This document shows, piece by piece, positions 1-10,312 of a DNA stretch of 64,000 nt. Origin of the DNA: Leishmania infantum JPCM5 (taxonomy: Eukaryota; Euglenozoa; Kinetoplastea; Trypanosomatida; Trypanosomatidae). A program made the translations under genes and the position numbers. Under the pieces are notes generated by a model. It was not told where the DNA came from. It worked only from the letters and a program-made list of their open reading frames with translations, and did not search any database. The stretch's first letter is position 1. The number at the start of each line of letters is the position of its first letter. The stretch is taken from assembly GCF_000002875.2 (NCBI RefSeq), contig NC_009418.2, positions 356,130 through 420,129 on the forward strand. The letters run 5' to 3'.

Positions 1-867
1 TGCACCATGCTCAGNCCAGCTCCGCGCTTTTTCTGNCCCTTCTCCCTCTCCCTCTCCCTCTCCCTCTCCCTCTCCCTCTCCCTCTCCCTCTCCCTCTGCC
101 TCTCCCTCTTCCTCCCCCTCTCCCTCATCTCAACGCATGAGAGTCTCTGTTTGCCAACTGTGCTCTTTTCTTGCTTGTTTTCCCACCCGTCTTGTGTAAG
201 TATGCGCCCTTTCTTTTGTTTTACTTATGTGCTCGCGTTGGATTCACTGGTGTGCGTCGCTTTATCGTTCCCTCTTCTCTTCGTCGATTGGCTTTCTGGC
301 CGCTCGGCACATCATGTGCCACCCGTTCTCACCACCCCCAGCTGCAGCGACCCCTCTTCATTTCTCTCTCTTATGCTTTTTCGTGTGCTCTTCTTTTTTT
401 TTTTGGAGTGGGAGAAGAAATAGGCTCTACCTCAGCTCATGTCTTTCTGAGCAGATATATGTCTCTCTGTGTGTGTGTGTGTGTGGCGTCCATGTGCATA
501 TTTTTCTGTGTGTGCGTGCTTCGGTGCGCCTCTTATTATTTTCTCTTTTCTCGTTGCACATTGAGCTTCGCTACTGTCTTTGCATCTTGGAAAGTCGAGG
601 ATGTGATGGAACTATCTTTTTATTTTGCCAAACGGCTTTTTTTTTTCGTTTCTTTTGATGTCTGTGGCCTGCAGAAGGGACTGGTAAACGAAGAGAAAGT
701 GAAGCGACTGTGGTTGATGGGGATTCGACATCTGCCTCTCCCTCTGTCTGATTCATGTGCTCCTCTTTGTTCAGACAGCGCGAGATTGCTCAGATGCCTG
801 CGCATACGTGTGTGCTTGGGCGTTGACTTCGTCGACTTCATTTTCGACGTTTCTTCCTCGCTTCCCT
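1..867. other. Spacer / 3' UTR of an upstream gene outside the window
   Basis: No convincing coding sequence is seen. The stretch is pyrimidine-rich with GT runs and contains two ambiguous bases near its start. Open frames here are low-complexity Cys/Leu/Ser/Phe strings typical of non-coding pyrimidine-rich DNA. It probably belongs to the 3' UTR and spacer of the preceding gene on the + strand. Confidence 0.6.
41..126 (+). repeat. Pyrimidine hexamer microsatellite (TCTCCC)n
   Basis: About nine near-perfect copies of the hexamer TCTCCC run from position 41 to 96. They decay into imperfect copies up to about 126. Such tracts are common in Leishmania spacers and may help recruit the trans-splicing machinery, although no AG close by leads into a gene. 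Confidence 0.85.
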
Positions 868-1458
868 TGATGACGGGTCACACCTCTCAGGGCGTGGTGG
901 TGTCACAGGGCCCAGTACATCCCCTCCCACTCTCTCTGTGTGTGCTTGGAGAAGCCGGGCAGCCCCCCTCCCCTCCTGTGCTTGCGAAATGCCGAGCGGC
1001 TTCTGGCGGTGACAGGGTCTGGTGACTGCGACGTGGGGAGGTCAGAGCGATGCATTGCTACTGATGTCGGCAGTGAGGTCGTGGGCGGCGTTGCGTCGGA
1101 GCGACCCGCGCCGCTGAACACGTCGGCGCCATCGACATGATGGGCGAAGTGCCAGCGTGACTGGAAGGCGTCGCAGCCGGCCCTCACACTGCCCGCTGGT
1201 GTGTGTGGCGGGGGGCCTGGGGCAGCGCACGAGGGGGTGCGCGAGGTGGTGGCGTGCGTGATGGGTGCGGCTGTGAGGCGACCTGCGAGGCCGGGGCGGT
1301 GCTGAGGTGACTGCGTGTGTGCGCATTGCTGTGAGGCATGCGTCTCTGGCTGCATTGCACCACGCGGGGTGCGCCTGTGGCAGGGCCGGGGAGGGCTGGA
1401 GTGGGGCTTGACTCCTGTTGTATGGCCGGGAGGATGGGCTCACGTTGAAGCAAGAAAT
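868..1458 (+). mobile_element. SIDER2-type retroposon, copy 1
   Basis: This roughly 590-bp element recurs almost unchanged at about 27710, 32542 and 47215, always in the + orientation. It begins with TGATGACGGGTCACACC and ends in GAAGCAAG followed by an A-rich stretch. Length, abundance and 3' UTR-like position fit the SIDER2 family, short degenerate retroposons derived from ingi/L1Tc-related elements. SIDER2 copies in 3' UTRs are known to promote mRNA decay in Leishmania. The family name is from memory; the repetition is seen directly. The element carries no coding capacity. Confidence 0.8.
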
Positions 1459-4300
1459 CAAATTTTCTCTCGCCTTACCTTTCTCTCTTTTTTTCCGGTG
1501 ATTCGATTTCTTCTACCAATCTGCTGTATGTTGCACCAAGTTGTGCACGACAACGGATGCTTTCGATGAGGGGAGGCGAAGTGCTGGCTAGGGTGGCTGC
1601 TAATGGCGGAGTCGGTGTGGAGAAGCGAAGCAACGCTGAAGGAGGGACGGAGAAAACCTTCAGAGGCTGCGACGATCCCGTGATAATGCGACAATGTATT
1701 GTAGCGGACACGCAAGGTCATGTCGCAGGGATACTGTTTCCTTGCGACGCCTCAGAAGCGAAAAGGAAGGGGGCAGTGAAGCAGGCACACAGGGAGTTCC
1801 AAATGGACAAGCGGTCATGCGTACACCTGTGAGGCGTTTAGCGTCTCTCTCGGCGATCAGTCTCGTTCGCCGATACTCACTGGTGAGCGCATGTGTGGTT
1901 GTTTGGCGGCTTTGCATGCGCGATCGGGGGTGCGTGTGAGGGTCTCACCGTTGATAGCGACGGCTGCTTGAAGGAATAGGGACAGAATACGTGAGAAGTG
2001 GCAGGCGCGACAGGAAGTCAAAGGAAACAAAAACAAAGACTTAATGTCTGAGCATGCGTGAGGTGGAGGGAGAAGGGAAGCAAAGAAGAACAAAGAGAAA
2101 GCGGGGCTGGCTCTTTCCTTGCTGCGGCGAGCAGCGACGCTTGTGGGGCGAAGAGATCGCAGACCCGCGTAAGCGACAGAAAGTCGAGGCAAACAAACCC
2201 CCTCGCCTTTTGGCACCACTTTGCTGACTTGCGAACACATACATGCATACACACACATACACACAAACAGGCCTACGCACAAGCATTCGCATCAAACCAG
2301 CCCCACCAACACACACAGATTCGGACCAACAGTTCGCACATATCACTTGCGCGTCACTTCCAAATTGACTGAGGGTGCCCACGTTTCTTCGAGTGCACAG
2401 ACTTTAGCGGGTGCGTTTTGTATTGAGGATTTGTCTTGCTTTCATGGCAGTGTTTTTTTTGAACATTCTTTCTACTATATGTACATGTATATATGTTAAA
2501 TAAAATATATCTATATATTTATATTCCACCTCCCCATCCTTTTATTGCATTGTCTCTCGAGGTTTTAATGTGTGAACACGTGCCTACTTGTAAACTTTTG
2601 TTTTCGGGTTTCTGTTTCTAATGGTCCGTTTCCTTTTTTTCTTGTTTTTCTCGTGCGTTTTTCATCTCCTGCCTTTCCGCTTTTCCATCTCTCTTCTCCA
2701 TCCCCCTCCTTTTCTTTTTCACACTTTCTCACTTGTTTGTGCTGCTTTCTGTCAGAGGCTCCCTCCCTTCCTCTCTTTATATATATGTTGTGTTTGTTGT
2801 GCGTGTTGTGTTTTCGTGCTCGATGCGGCCGCTTTTTTGTTCCTTTTCCTTTTTTGTTTATTATTTGTGTATTTATGTGAGCTGCTTTGCATCGTCCACG
2901 TTATAAGTGGTGTGGAGAAAGGGAACACCGCGGCTCTCTGCCTCTCCTCCTCTTTTCTTCCCTTCCCCTCCCCTCCCCGGTCTTTTAGTTGTTTATCCGC
3001 GTCTGCGAGTGTGTATTCATGCATGTTGATGTGTAGCATTCATGAAGGAGGCGTAGTTGGTGGTTTGCTATTTTTCTTGCTTTGTGATTGCATGGGATAT
3101 ACGATCGGGCACTCGCTCACGCAGACGTATTGGTAAAGACACCCCTTGACGCCAGCGGGAATTCAGCAGCGGAAGAACAGATCAACGAAAAGAAAAAGCA
3201 CATCTTTGCCTCTGGTCTACGTGTGCGGTCATGTGCTTCTCACGGGGTTTCTTTTCTCGCTCGTTCTCGCTCCTCATCTGCCTCCCTCTTCCCCTTCGGG
3301 TCGGGCGTGTGCATAGCGTCGCTCACTAAGGCACTGCCTTTCGCTGTCTCTCTGGCTGCTTCGAAGCCACCATCTTGATGCTTCTCTGTTTCGCCAAAGT
3401 TTCTGACCGACGGTTTGTGTGCGTGTGTGTGCTGTACTCATATCTTCTTTTTTTCCCTTCCCTTTTTGTGTGTGCGTTGCTCCTTTCTTTGCTCATTCCC
3501 TCCTTCTCTTCGTCCGTTGTTGTCTCTGGCGGGTGCGTCTGAGGAAGTCAGGTTGCTCGAGCTAGAAAAACAAAACTAAACCAGACAAGAGACGCAGGTG
3601 ACCTTCAGGTTTGTGGAGAATTCTCAGAAGACGCGCTCACGTGGATCACGGTTTGCGACGTGGTAACACACACCTAGCTGCCGCTGCTCTGCCGCTTCGC
3701 CTCTCTTCTGTCTACTGCTTGACACCCTTTTTTTTGAGCTGTCAGCCGTTTCTCTCTCAAGAGGTGATACACCTGGGCGTTTGAGAGGAGGCAGGCTGTG
3801 CAGCGAGCGGCAGTGATTGGGTGAAGAGGGTTCTACAAGGTTTCTCTTGTTCCCCGTCAGAACAGAGCCCCGCCGCATCAGCTCCGTATCTCGCTCCCCG
3901 TAAGCGAGAGGCGCTCCTTCGCAGTTGCGCTAACTTGGAATGCCATCTTGCTCACACTCCTTCTCGTATGGCCGCTGCAGTTTTTTCTTTCCGTTGCCGC
4001 AGTTGCGCGTTTCACCGGCATGCATATTGCATGCGTTGTAATCCTGTTGTCGCTCGTCTTCATCCTCACCCTTCCTTTGCCCACTTACTTGTCACAAGTG
4101 CCACGCCCACCACGCTACTTTTCTATGGGCCTCTCGTTATGACCACTTGATGCCGCTTCTCCTCTCTCGCCTCCCCGCACCGCTACACACAGTTTAGGCA
4201 CCACAATACCGTGCCGGCGAAGGACTAAGGTCCACAAGGCAAGGTAGCGTCGTTCTACCGAGAGGGACGAAGAGGAAAGCAGCGTACCCTTCTCGAACAG
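1459..4300. other. Long spacer without a recognisable gene
   Basis: About 2.8 kb of pyrimidine-rich, low-complexity sequence. It holds CA-rich patches near 2240-2330, an AT-rich patch at 2470-2530, and long T/C runs at 2620-2990. No open frame shows domain-like composition. It probably comprises 3' UTR of the upstream gene and the spacer before the Pcc1-like gene. Confidence 0.55.
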
Positions 4301-4313
4301 CTTTTCTTTGCAG
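4301..4313 (+). promoter_or_regulatory. Probable spliced-leader acceptor of the Pcc1-like gene
   Basis: A short pyrimidine tract CTTTTCTTTGCAG ends in AG at 4312-4313, 27 bases before the chosen ATG at 4341. No other ATG lies between them, which supports that start. Confidence 0.6.
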
Positions 4314-4340
4314 AGCGTGGGGCTTTGCCGCACCACGCAA

Positions 4341-4718
4341 ATGCCGGCCCAACCCACCGCCTCTTCCGGCAACACTGCCCGAGAGAAGCGCTGCGGTTCT
4401 CACAAGAAGAATGATCTCTCAATAGAGTGCAGCTTGCGCCTGCCGCTGCCTGACACGGCGTCTGCCAACGTTCTGTGGAGGGTGCTGAAGGCCGATCCTT
4501 CTCTTGCCGGAACTGTGAAGGAGGTCTACTGGTGGAGTGAGGACCCGTCTCAGCGGACCGTCGCGGTAACGATCCAGGCATCCTCAAAGCGCGACCTGCG
4601 CTCTGCCGTCGGATCCCTCTTGGATCAAGCTAAGCTTGTTGTGCGAACGTTGCGTGTGTATCCTCCCAACACGGCTGCTGCCACTACCGTCGCCGATGCT
4701 GGATTGAGCACGGTATGA
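4341..4718 (+). CDS. PCC1: Pcc1-like subunit of the KEOPS/EKC complex
   Basis: This 125-residue protein is a likely Pcc1/LAGE3 family member. Pcc1 is the small dimerising subunit of KEOPS, which with the ATPase Kae1 and kinase Bud32 installs the t6A modification on ANN-decoding tRNAs. After a polar head of about 27 residues the whole Pcc1 fold is recognisable. It starts with a first strand ending in the family's LPLP-type turn, then a helix with A-x-VLWRVLKADP, two strands through VTIQASSKRDLR, and a final helix SLLDQAKLVVRTL. The last helix closely resembles human LAGE3. Length is right for the family. The start at 4341 is favoured by an acceptor AG at 4312-4313. It lies about 0.8 kb upstream of the first EF-1 beta gene with no functional link implied. 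The assignment rests on family resemblance from memory. Confidence 0.78.
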   Translation: MPAQPTASSGNTAREKRCGSHKKNDLSIECSLRLPLPDTASANVLWRVLKADPSLAGTVKEVYWWSEDPSQRTVAVTIQASSKRDLRSAVGSLLDQAKLVVRTLRVYPPNTAAATTVADAGLSTV

Positions 4719-5248
4719 GACGTGCATTGGTGAGCCGTCTGCTCTGCTCCTTTTTCTACCTCCACCGCACCTCTTCCACACTTCTTCGTCGCGGCGCAGC
4801 TGCGCAGAGAGGCGTGAGTGTTGCCTGCGCGCGGACCGGATCGCCTCCGCTGCCACCTGCCTGCCGCGTTTTTTTTCTTTTTTTCGCCCTTTCCACAAGT
4901 GGCGCCGGCCTTGTGCTTATCCATCGGTGAGTTCCACTGGGAAGACAACAACAGCAGCAACGCAGTAAGCCAGAAGAGAAAGCGAACATCCTAATACGAA
5001 AGTGTAAAGCAAAAAGGAAAACGTATCGCAAACCACCTTGTCGAACTCTGTGGAGTTTCTCCTCTGCCGTGCTTCGTCGCTGCACTGCCACCTTTTCAAG
5101 CGTGTCTGTCTGTGTTGTTCCCGCCCTGCTGTCTTCCGCCGCGGCTCGGTGTGCACGCGCCCTTTAGCTCGAGTCGCAAAGACGATATGTTGTTGCGTAA
5201 GAAAGAAGAGTGATGCATTATTGAGCCGCTGAAGGTGTGCATCTATCT
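4719..5248. other. Spacer between the Pcc1-like gene and the EF-1 beta unit
   Basis: About 530 bases, pyrimidine-rich with T runs near 4870. No gene is seen. It is presumably the short 3' UTR of the Pcc1-like mRNA and the upstream region of EF-1 beta. Confidence 0.6.
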
Positions 5249-5391
5249 TCCCCTCCGAGTGCTCCATGCCCTTTGCGTCGACTTTCGCTGTTCTCGCTCT
5301 CTGCTTTTTGCTGGTGACATTGCGCGCCTGTGCACTCCGTGCATGCCCCCCCCCCCCCTCACATTCGCACCCGCCACACATCTGCGGACGC

Positions 5392-5411
5392 GCCCTCCGC
5401 CTCTCCTGCAG
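5392..5411 (+). promoter_or_regulatory. Candidate spliced-leader acceptor of EF-1 beta copy 1
   Basis: A pyrimidine-rich tract leads to CTCTCCTGCAG, with AG at 5410-5411, 86 bases before the ATG. The same signal is present in the second copy near 13383. A later AG after CTCCT (near 5447) is an alternative. Confidence 0.45.
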
Positions 5412-5497
5412 TTTACGCCGTCCACACGCTCTTTTCGACTCTCCTAGCTCTTTCTCCCCCCCTCCCGACCACCCCGTACCCCCGCGCGCACCCCAAC

Positions 5498-6217
5498 ATG
5501 TCTCTAAAGGACGTGAGCAAGAAGGCCGCCGAGCTGGAGTCGAAGCTGGGCGGCAAGCTGTTCCTGGGCGGCGCGAAGCCGACGGCGGAGGACGTGAAGG
5601 TGTTCAACGACCTGCTCGGCGCGAACCACGTGAACCTGTACCGATGGGCGAAGAACATGGCGACGTACACCGAGGGCGAGCGCAAGGCGTGGGGCGGGCC
5701 GGTGCGCGTTGCTGCGCCGGAGCTGCGCATGCCCGCGCCGGCGGCGGCGAAGGCGGTGAGGTCGGATGCTGCTGCTGAGAAGAGGGCTGCGCCGAAGGCT
5801 GCTGCTGTTGCGCCGCCGTCTGCCGCTGCCGCGGAGGAGGACGACGACGACATCGACCTGTTCGGCGAGACGACGGAGGAGGAGAAGGCAGCGCTGGAGG
5901 CGAAGAAGGCGAAGGACGCGGAGAAGAAGAAGGCGAAGAAGGATGTGATTGCGAAGTCGTCGATCCTGTTCGATATCAAGGCGTGGGACGACACGATCGA
6001 CCTGGAGGCGCTCGCGCAGAAGCTGCACGCGATCCAGCGCGACGGCCTGATCTGGGGTGACCACAAGCTGGTGCCCGTTGCGTTTGGCGTGAAGAAGCTG
6101 CAGCAGCTGATCGTCATTGAGGACGACAAGGTGTCCGGCGACGACCTGGAGGAGATGATCATGGGCTTCGAGGAGGAGGTGCAGTCGATGGATATCGTCG
6201 CCTGGAACAAGATCTGA
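5498..6217 (+). CDS. EEF1B: Translation elongation factor 1-beta (eEF1B beta), copy 1
   Basis: This 239-residue protein is the nucleotide-exchange subunit that reloads eEF1A with GTP during translation elongation. Residues 1-70 form the GST-C-like N-terminal domain ([13 protein letters not shown], then YRWAKNM and WGGP). An Ala-rich linker follows, then the acidic block ending DDDDIDLFG at about 113-122, a Lys/Glu-rich helix, and the C-terminal exchange domain at about 148-239 ending in VAWNKI. All are hallmarks of the family, and the length fits. The ATG at 5498 starts the conserved domain directly; earlier in-frame codons read low-complexity 5' UTR. Leishmania eEF1B complexes are known to carry trypanothione S-transferase activity. 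The protein looks identical to that at 13473-14192. A second, high expected dosage is normal for this factor. Confidence 0.95.
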   Translation: MSLKDVSKKAAELESKLGGKLFLGGAKPTAEDVKVFNDLLGANHVNLYRWAKNMATYTEGERKAWGGPVRVAAPELRMPAPAAAKAVRSDAAAEKRAAPKAAAVAPPSAAAAEEDDDDIDLFGETTEEEKAALEAKKAKDAEKKKAKKDVIAKSSILFDIKAWDDTIDLEALAQKLHAIQRDGLIWGDHKLVPVAFGVKKLQQLIVIEDDKVSGDDLEEMIMGFEEEVQSMDIVAWNKI

Positions 6218-7201
6218 GGTGATTCGAGGTGACACGTATGCTTTTCGCCACGTACGCGGCAGACGTCCTTCTTTAGCTAAGCGTGTTACTGTGTCTTACG
6301 CTTACGGCCCTTCCCTCTCTCTCTCTCGAGCACGAGAAGGGGGCAGACAAGCGTGTGAAGGGGCGCGGGGGGGGGAAGAACGCATATCGGGATCTGCATC
6401 ACGCACTCACACGCACCGACCGACAAAGTTTCCATTCTTCTGATCTGTCTTGTTCCCAGTTGACCTATCCGCGATGCCATGGAGTGCGGTGCGGGCTGAT
6501 CGAGGCAGGGCAGCGGGGCAGCAGCAGTGGCGGGTGGAGAGAAGGGAAGGGAAAACAAAGAACGCCCGCTCGGAGGTTGGATGCGCGCAGTATGGAGACG
6601 TGAATGACAGCGTGTGGGGAGGCGGAGGTGGAGGTGTCGGAGAAGCGAACTTCATGCGTGGAGGAGGCTGTCTTTGCAAAGAAGAGCACACAAATAAAGT
6701 TAAAAAACAAACAGAAGGAGAGATAAAAACACGCATTTTGGCTTAGGTAGGGCGTACGCGTCTTTCGCTGTTCTGGGATGTGTGTGCCGCTCTCTCTGTC
6801 TGTCTGTGGCTCCGCCTCTCCTCCTCCCCTTCTTTGCCTTTTGCCAATTTTGATATCTGCCTTTTAAGCCGATCACCGCTGTTGCGCACGCCTCTTTACC
6901 AACCCCTCGTCCCACACTGAGTAAGAAAGCAAACAGTGCAGATCAGCTTGTGCTGCCCTCGCGTATGTCATTGAAACGTCCACCTCCGGTCGTGGATTCA
7001 CGCGTCGCATGGCGTGAAAGCGCATTGACGGCCTGCATATCGACATGACGAGGGCGCTGCCCGTATCTTGATGTGTGCGTGTGTGTGTAGATGCGTTTGG
7101 GGGGGGGGCAGCAGCAGGTTTCCTGTGTGTGTTTCTTGTTTTGCATGTGGGTGTCTCTCTTTGGTTTTGTTTTCCCCTGTTGTGTTGTTGTCTTAAAATT
7201 G
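6218..7201. other. 3' flank of EF-1 beta copy 1
   Basis: About 1 kb with no recognisable gene. It contains CT runs, a G run near 6367, and an A-rich stretch near 6690-6730. It diverges completely from the 3' flank of the second EF-1 beta copy just after the stop codon. Confidence 0.6.
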
Positions 7202-7894
7202 CCCCCCCCCCCCCCAGAAGAAAAGTGAGGCGACATATACGAACATAAATTGGACGGCCCCCGTCCCCCTTTGTCGCTTCTTCTGTGAGTGGGTGTGTGT
7301 ACGCGTGCAACTCGTGCTTCACATACACACACACATTCACACGAGCGGCAGCTAAGCTCTCTTTCTATCCGTAACAGAAACACCTCCCCGCAAGGAAAAC
7401 AGTAAACCGAGGCAACCGTGAGGCCAAAGTTCCCGCCATCCCCTCCCCCGAAAAAAAAAGTGCGAGGACGGATCGCACGGATGCTCTGCACACACGCGAA
7501 GCTTCTCTTCCTCTGAAACTCAAGAAGCGCATGGGCTGCTTCCCTTTCGTCAAGGGGGCGGAGACGTCTGGGGGTTACTCTATGCGACTTACTACGGTGC
7601 CCCCGCAGCTGAAAAAGAGAAATTGCCTTTTCTTTCGCCTGCGCCAACCAAAGATGGGCATGCACTGTGCGTGTGTGCCCCTCCCCCCGCCTGGGAAACT
7701 TGGCGGGGGCTTTGACTCCACTTTGGGATGGAACCGGTGAAAAAAATTAAAAACACTTGTTTTTTTCGGGTTAACATCCACCCGGCGGTTGTTGGCGGTT
7801 GCCTTAACCAAATTTCCATTCCATGGGGGCGCTTCTTTTATAACTTGGGTACTTTCCCTCACCCCGCAAAGGGTTTTACACCAATCTGGACTTT
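7202..7894. repeat. Degraded duplicate of 8889-9570, probably a low-quality contig end
   Basis: From a C run onward this sequence matches 8889-9570, but the match worsens steadily toward the gap. Extra bases accumulate in homopolymers: a longer A run after GTGA, TTTTTTTCGGG for TTTTTCGG, and doubled C and G elsewhere. That gradient is how an over-called Sanger read tail looks, not how a biological duplicate decays. It is best read as the same locus sequenced twice. Confidence 0.75.
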
Positions 7895-7995
7895 NNNNNN
7901 NNNNNNNNNNNNNNNNNNNNNNNNNNNNNNNNNNNNNNNNNNNNNNNNNNNNNNNNNNNNNNNNNNNNNNNNNNNNNNNNNNNNNNNNNNNNNNN
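7895..7995. other. Assembly gap (about 100 N)
   Basis: A run of about 100 N of conventional length, so its true size is unknown. It separates the degrading duplicate from an antisense coding fragment. Confidence 0.99.
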
Positions 7996-8886
7996 CGCGG
8001 CGGGGGCGGCGGCGGCACAATGGCTCCGACACATATGGTAAATCTTTTCTCTCGCGGGCTCACGATCGCTCAGCTCGGTGAAGATGAACTGCTTTCCATA
8101 GAACTGAAGTACACGTGGAATGATGAGCAGTTTGCTGGGGTCCTGCAGGATAACCCAGCCGCGACCGTTGCAGTTCACGTTTTGGCCCGGAAACACATCT
8201 GCCTCCTTCACCATGTCAAACGTTTCAAAGTAGCGGCCCAGCATCTCGGGTGTCGTATTGAAGGGTAGGTGGGAGACGTAGATGCAGACATACTTGGTGG
8301 CGGTCGCGTAGAGGGACCCGGTGCGGGGGTCTTTGAACAGTGCGAGCGACAATACAAGCGACAACGTCAATGCCGCCACGCCGAAGGTGCTAAGAGACTG
8401 TGTCTTGCTCCATGGCGTCCCGCAGTGCGCACCTATGTCGAAGCCAAAGATGTACTGGTATGTGGCCTCCTCGTATGCGGCGGCGAGTTCTCTGGGTAGA
8501 CGGCGCCCTGTGGTTCCCTGAGCCGCACTCGCCACAAGGGCCGAGACGCCAGTGAGACGAGAACGCAGGAAGCAATTGAAACCGACGCACACGGTGTGGA
8601 GGCCGACGGTGGCGCGTAGCTGCGGAAACAACAATGTTGGACTCTCGGCAGTGTTCGCTGTCCCCCCAAGCGCGTCGCTTGCCACGGCGAGGGATTCATT
8701 CGAGTAGTAAACGTTTTGGCTGTTCTGCACCGAGTACACATCATCCAGGCCGAGAATACAGATGTACAGCATCGCCGACACGGTCGAGAAGCAGGCTAAG
8801 ACAGCTGCGAGAGCACGAAGGTACGTCACGCCGGCAGTAGTCTTCCCAGGCAGGGTGCAGAAGGCCTGCTTCCAGCTGCCTTGCAT
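7996..8886 (-). CDS. Antisense coding fragment: membrane segments followed by an RRM-like domain; probably misplaced
   Basis: A single reading frame on the - strand stays open from 8886 to the gap and has the composition of real protein. From an ATG at 8886 the first 50 residues include a hydrophobic segment (LAAVLACFSTVSAMLYICIL). A polar loop with Asn and Ser follows, then a second hydrophobic segment (VAALTLSLVLSLALF). An RRM-like domain comes next, with RNP2-like IYVSHL and RNP1-like GRGWVIL at roughly 8275-8055. The frame runs into the gap, so the end is missing. I do not recognise the protein, and it could join pieces of two genes. It is the only gene-like sequence on the - strand. It is bounded by a gap on one side and, at a C run, by the duplicated flank on the other. 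A chimeric or misplaced contig piece is more likely than a true insertion. Confidence 0.5.
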
Positions 8887-8888
8887 GC

Positions 8889-9570
8889 ACCCCCCCCCAG
8901 AAGAAAAGTGAGGCGACATATACGAACATAAATTGGACGGCCCCCGTCCCCCTTTGTCGCTTCTTCTGTGAGTGGGTGTGTGTACGCGTGCAACTCGTGC
9001 TTCACATACACACACACATTCACACGAGCGGCAGCTAAGCTCTCTTTCTATCCGTAACAGAAACACCTCCCCGCAAGGAAAACAGTAAACCGAGGCAACC
9101 GTGAGGCCAAAGTTCCCGCCATCCCCTCCCCCGAAAAAAAAAGTGCGAGGACGGATCGGCACGGATGCTCTGCACACACGCGAAGCTTCTCTTCCTCTGA
9201 AGCTCAAGAAGCGCATGTGCTGCTTCCCTTTCGTCAAGGTGGCGGAGACGTCTGGGGTTTACTCTATGCGACTTACTACGTTGCCTCCGCAGCTGAGAAA
9301 GTGAGATTGCCTTTCCTTTCGCCTGCGCCAACGAAGGATGGGCATGCACTGTGCGTGTGTGCCCCTCCCCCCGCTTGGTAGCCTTGGCGGTGGCTTGACT
9401 CGACTTGGGGATGGAACGTGTGAGAACAGTAAAGAGCACTGTATTTTTCGGTTGAGCACCACGCGGCGGTGTTGGCGTGTGCCTGAGCGAAGCTTGCCAT
9501 CCCATGTGCGCGCATCTATCACACCTCGGCACTTCCCCCAGCCCGCCAAGGGCTCAGCACCATCTGCACT
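8889..9570. repeat. High-quality version of the duplicated spacer
   Basis: This stretch is the clean counterpart of 7202-7894. It contains no recognisable gene. It probably represents the true continuation of the chromosome after position 7201. Confidence 0.7.
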
Positions 9571-10078
9571 TTTCTTCTTGTGCTTCTCTCTGTGTGTGCT
9601 TGCCAACCTGCTTCAGTGTCTTGTGCCCTTCTCCTCCTCGTTATCTCTTTCTCCTTTCTGTGGACTTTGCGTACTTGTGCATCGCCTTACCGACTCGCGT
9701 GAACCCATCGAAACGCATGCAACGCGAACATGTGACTTACTGTGTTGTTGGCTGTCAACCATGAAAACCACATACCTACTACCTTCCCCTCCAACAACAA
9801 CAAAAACATTATCATACACACCACATTGGCACTGATGTTCCGTATGCTTTCCTCTTCAATGACCATTGCTGCCGTTTCGTTGATGTGCACTCGATAACGA
9901 CAATGTAGGAGAACAACGAAACATCGCGGAGAACAAGCTGAGGTTGCGCGGTGACGATCGTGCTTCTGCAGAGCCCCTTCTTTTCCCCTGTGCTTACTAC
10001 TGCCGTTTTCGCCTTTACGGCATTTGAAACTTGTTCCGTTGTCAGTTTTCAAGCTCCTCATTTCTCGCTAACGCCATA
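9571..10078. other. Spacer and 5' UTR of the EF-1 beta N-domain gene
   Basis: About 500 bases without a gene, pyrimidine-rich at 9570-9670. A candidate acceptor AG lies in GTTGTCAG near 10044, 35 bases before the ATG at 10079. Confidence 0.55.
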
Positions 10079-10312
10079 ATGCCCCCTGCCAACGTGAGGG
10101 ACATCAAGCAGGCGCGCGCCGCCGTGGACGAGCTGGAGAAGGCGCTGGCGGGCCATCTCTTTCTAGGAGGTGCGAAGCCGGCTAAAGAGGACGTAGATAA
10201 GTTTTACGAGATGTTTGGCGAGCACAACATCGCGTTCTACCGCTGGGTACGCAACATGGCGTCCTTCACGGAGTCGGAGCGCAAGTCGTGGGGCCTGCCG
10301 GAGACTCCGTAG
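10079..10312 (+). CDS. Stand-alone EF-1 beta N-terminal-domain protein
   Basis: A 77-residue protein that aligns with residues 1-70 of the flanking EF-1 beta proteins and then stops. Shared landmarks are LFLGGAKP, an acidic E/D-V stretch, FYRW-x-RNMASFTESERK and W-G-x-P, ending at ETP. The Ala-rich linker, acidic block and exchange domain are all absent. In eEF1B the N-terminal domain is used for binding the gamma subunit, so this protein could compete for or extend that contact; this is inference. About half of its positions differ from the flanking copies, so it is an old paralogue under its own constraint rather than a fresh truncation. A candidate acceptor precedes the ATG by about 35 bases. 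It lies between the two full genes. Confidence 0.8.
   Translation: MPPANVRDIKQARAAVDELEKALAGHLFLGGAKPAKEDVDKFYEMFGEHNIAFYRWVRNMASFTESERKSWGLPETP

Larger units (their letters stand above)
5249..6222 (+). repeat. EF-1 beta duplicated unit, copy 1
   Basis: The stretch from TCCCCTCCGAGTG to five bases past the stop codon recurs at 13228-14197. The only difference noticed by eye is the length of a C run in the 5' flank, 13 C here and 9 in the other copy. That accounts exactly for the 974 versus 970 base lengths. Both boundaries are abrupt. Confidence 0.9.

Noticed and set aside
41..126. Hexamer repeat considered as telomere-derived
   Set aside because: The unit is TCTCCC, not the CCCTAA telomere repeat.
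171..1025. 284-codon forward frame at the window start
   Set aside because: Cys/Phe/Leu/Val-rich reading of pyrimidine and GT runs, and its last part lies inside the SIDER2 element.
903..1355. 150-codon antisense frame in SIDER2, repeated in the other copies
   Set aside because: It recurs only because the element is repeated. It is low complexity and SIDER2 elements are not known to code for protein.
5413..6210. 265-codon antisense frame over EF-1 beta, repeated at 13388-14185
   Set aside because: It is a shadow of the strongly biased codon usage of EF-1 beta; the product is Ser/Ala/Phe-rich low complexity.
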